64,000 bases of DNA from positions 12,598,501 to 12,662,500 of the forward strand of contig OX463820.1 in NCBI GenBank assembly GCA_949825045.1, in the 5' to 3' direction. Numbering within the stretch: position 1 is the stretch's first letter; each line of letters starts with the position of its first letter. Of this stretch, positions 63,077 through 64,000 are shown in pieces. This DNA is from Argyresthia goedartella. Lineage: Eukaryota; Arthropoda; Insecta; Lepidoptera; Argyresthiidae. The translations under genes were made by a program, and so were the position numbers. The notes under the pieces were generated by a model, which searched no databases, had not been told where the DNA came from, and worked only from the letters and a program-made list of their open reading frames with translations.

Positions 63077-64000
63077 CACAGCCAGGTCATAAGTTCTGTC
63101 ACACAATAAAAACTTTTGAATTTAGAACGCTGGCCACAAAAAAGTTTATTGAATTCGAATTTCGAATTTTTCATGAAAATAAAAATGTGTACTTTTTAGA
63201 ATTTTCCTCATTTTGAAATATGGAGTGGACACTTAAAGAAGACCGTGTCGCAGTTATTGCGTTGCATCGTTGCGGTTACGCGCCAATTCAGATTTTCGAC
63301 TTACTGAAAAGTTTGAATATAACCAAAAGATTCGTTTATCGTACCATAAAACGATACAATGAAGACTCTAGTGTAGATGACAGGTCAAGAAGTGGTCGCC
63401 CTCGCTCTGTTAGGACTCCAGCAGTGATAAAAGCTGTGAAGGCGCGAATTCAAAGAAATCCCATACGTAAGCAGAAACTGTTGGCCCTTCAGATGGGGTT
63501 AAGCAGGACCACGGTGAAAAGGGTGTTAAATGAAGACTTAGGGCTTAGGACATATCGAAGAAAAACAGGACATCGTTTGGACGCTCGTTTAATGGACCTG
63601 AGACTGAAGAGATGCCGCGCTTTGTTGAAGCGGTACGCGGGAAAAAAGCATCGGGAAGTTCTTTTTTCGGATGAAAAATTTTTCACCGTGGAAGAGAGCT
63701 ACAACAAACAAAATGATAAGGTGTACGCACACAGCAGTGAAGAAGCGAGCAACCGTATTCCGCGTGTCCAACGAGGTCATTTTCCATCCTCGCTCATGGT
63801 TTGATTGGGAGTCTCTTATTGGGGCTTAACTGAGGTACATTTTTGTGAGAAAGGCGTAAAAACGAATGCAGTTGTGTATCAAAATACACTCCTCAAGAAC
63901 CTTGTGGAACCTGTTTCTCATACCATGTTTAATAACAGGCACTGGGTATTTCAACAAGATTCTGCGCCAGCTCATAGAGCGAAAAGCACACAAGACTGGC
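63077..64000 (+). mobile_element. Mariner/Tc1-like element, left part
   Basis: A probable left terminus, CACAGCCAGGTCATAAGTTC, follows a TA dinucleotide (63075-63076), the usual target for this superfamily. The transposase gene starts 143 bp further in. The right part and the right inverted repeat lie beyond the window, so the terminus is not confirmed. Confidence 0.65.
63220..64000 (+). pseudogene. Mariner/Tc1-like transposase, premature stop
   Basis: The ATG frame encodes two helix-turn-helix regions (about residues 10-48 and 80-105) joined by a GRPRS linker motif (59-63). The catalytic core follows, with LFSDEKFFTVE (first Asp, residue 151) and, after the stop, FQQDSAPAHRAKS (second Asp, about 247). 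The third acidic residue would lie outside the window. A TGA at 63802-63804 replaces what should be a Trp codon in the SLMVW segment; the same frame then stays open to the window end. This single substitution is the only visible defect. The protein would bind the TIRs and move the element at TA sites. Confidence 0.85.

Noticed and set aside
1..64000. LTR retrotransposons, endogenous viruses or host multi-exon genes
   Set aside because: I looked for gag/protease/integrase motifs, primer-binding sites with paired LTRs, viral hallmark motifs and exon-like conserved protein stretches, and saw none I could support by eye.

Overview
This window looks like about 64 kb of insect nuclear DNA, most probably from a moth or butterfly. 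It is AT-rich and carries no operons, bacterial promoters or long host genes. Almost every recognisable piece is a transposable element or its relic. The lepidopteran assignment is an inference from repeat types I recall from that order: tRNA-headed SINEs, a GTCC-rich inverted-repeat element, a TTTGCTGGAAGAAATCTC 3' tail, and RTE-like 'endonuclease-reverse transcriptase' relics. No search was run. I found no convincing host exon, rRNA, true tRNA gene, LTR element or viral insertion.

Family names used in the entries are local to this annotation. LINE-A and LINE-B are two related CR1/Jockey-group LINEs with an APE endonuclease, a reverse transcriptase (RT), and a 3' end of short tandem repeats. 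LINE-D is a LINE whose C-terminus carries a CxCG...H..C zinc motif plus an RPD...VWD nuclease-like domain. RTE-like marks C-terminal and RT relics of another LINE. SINE-1 and SINE-2 have tRNA-derived heads; SINE-3 shares only their core. F, G, H, I, J, K, L and the hairpin repeat C are short repeat families seen two or more times.

Layout. 1-8.1 kb: a tandem duplication, SINE-1, a foldback element with F and G nested inside it, two family-I copies, a TTAA-flanked MITE, hairpin repeat C and a LINE-A 3' end. 8.1-13.7 kb: mostly unrecognised, with SINE-2, a SINE-1 fragment and a perfect hairpin. 13.7-20.5 kb: K repeats, a GC-rich MITE, F copies, a decayed mariner-like transposase and a LINE-D fragment. 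21.0-24.7 kb: an inverted-repeat element split by a LINE-A copy that is itself split by SINE-2. 25.1-32.8 kb: a dense mosaic in which one LINE-D copy is interrupted by LINE-A (itself holding a TTAA-flanked MITE) and LINE-B sequences. 33.0-33.9 kb: a 29-bp minisatellite inside an open reading frame. 35-48 kb: sparse, with RTE-like fragments, J tails, an I element split by a 762-bp chimeric insertion, and a decayed RTE-like LINE. 48.6-51.2 kb: a GATAAC palindrome cluster, an I copy and a LINE-A relic. 51.3-57.0 kb: the best-preserved element, LINE-B, with intact ORF1, endonuclease and RT, broken only by a SINE-3 insertion. 57-64 kb: LINE-A relics, small MITEs, SINE-1, repeat C and the left part of a mariner-like element running off the window.

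The most interesting system is LINE-B. ORF1 ends in a U UUA AAU heptamer immediately before its stop codon. The -1 frame enters ORF2, which has no ATG ahead of its endonuclease core. This suggests -1 ribosomal frameshifting. Its 3' UTR carries four small, evenly spaced hairpins related in form to the single one in LINE-A. All functional statements are homology-pattern readings made by eye.
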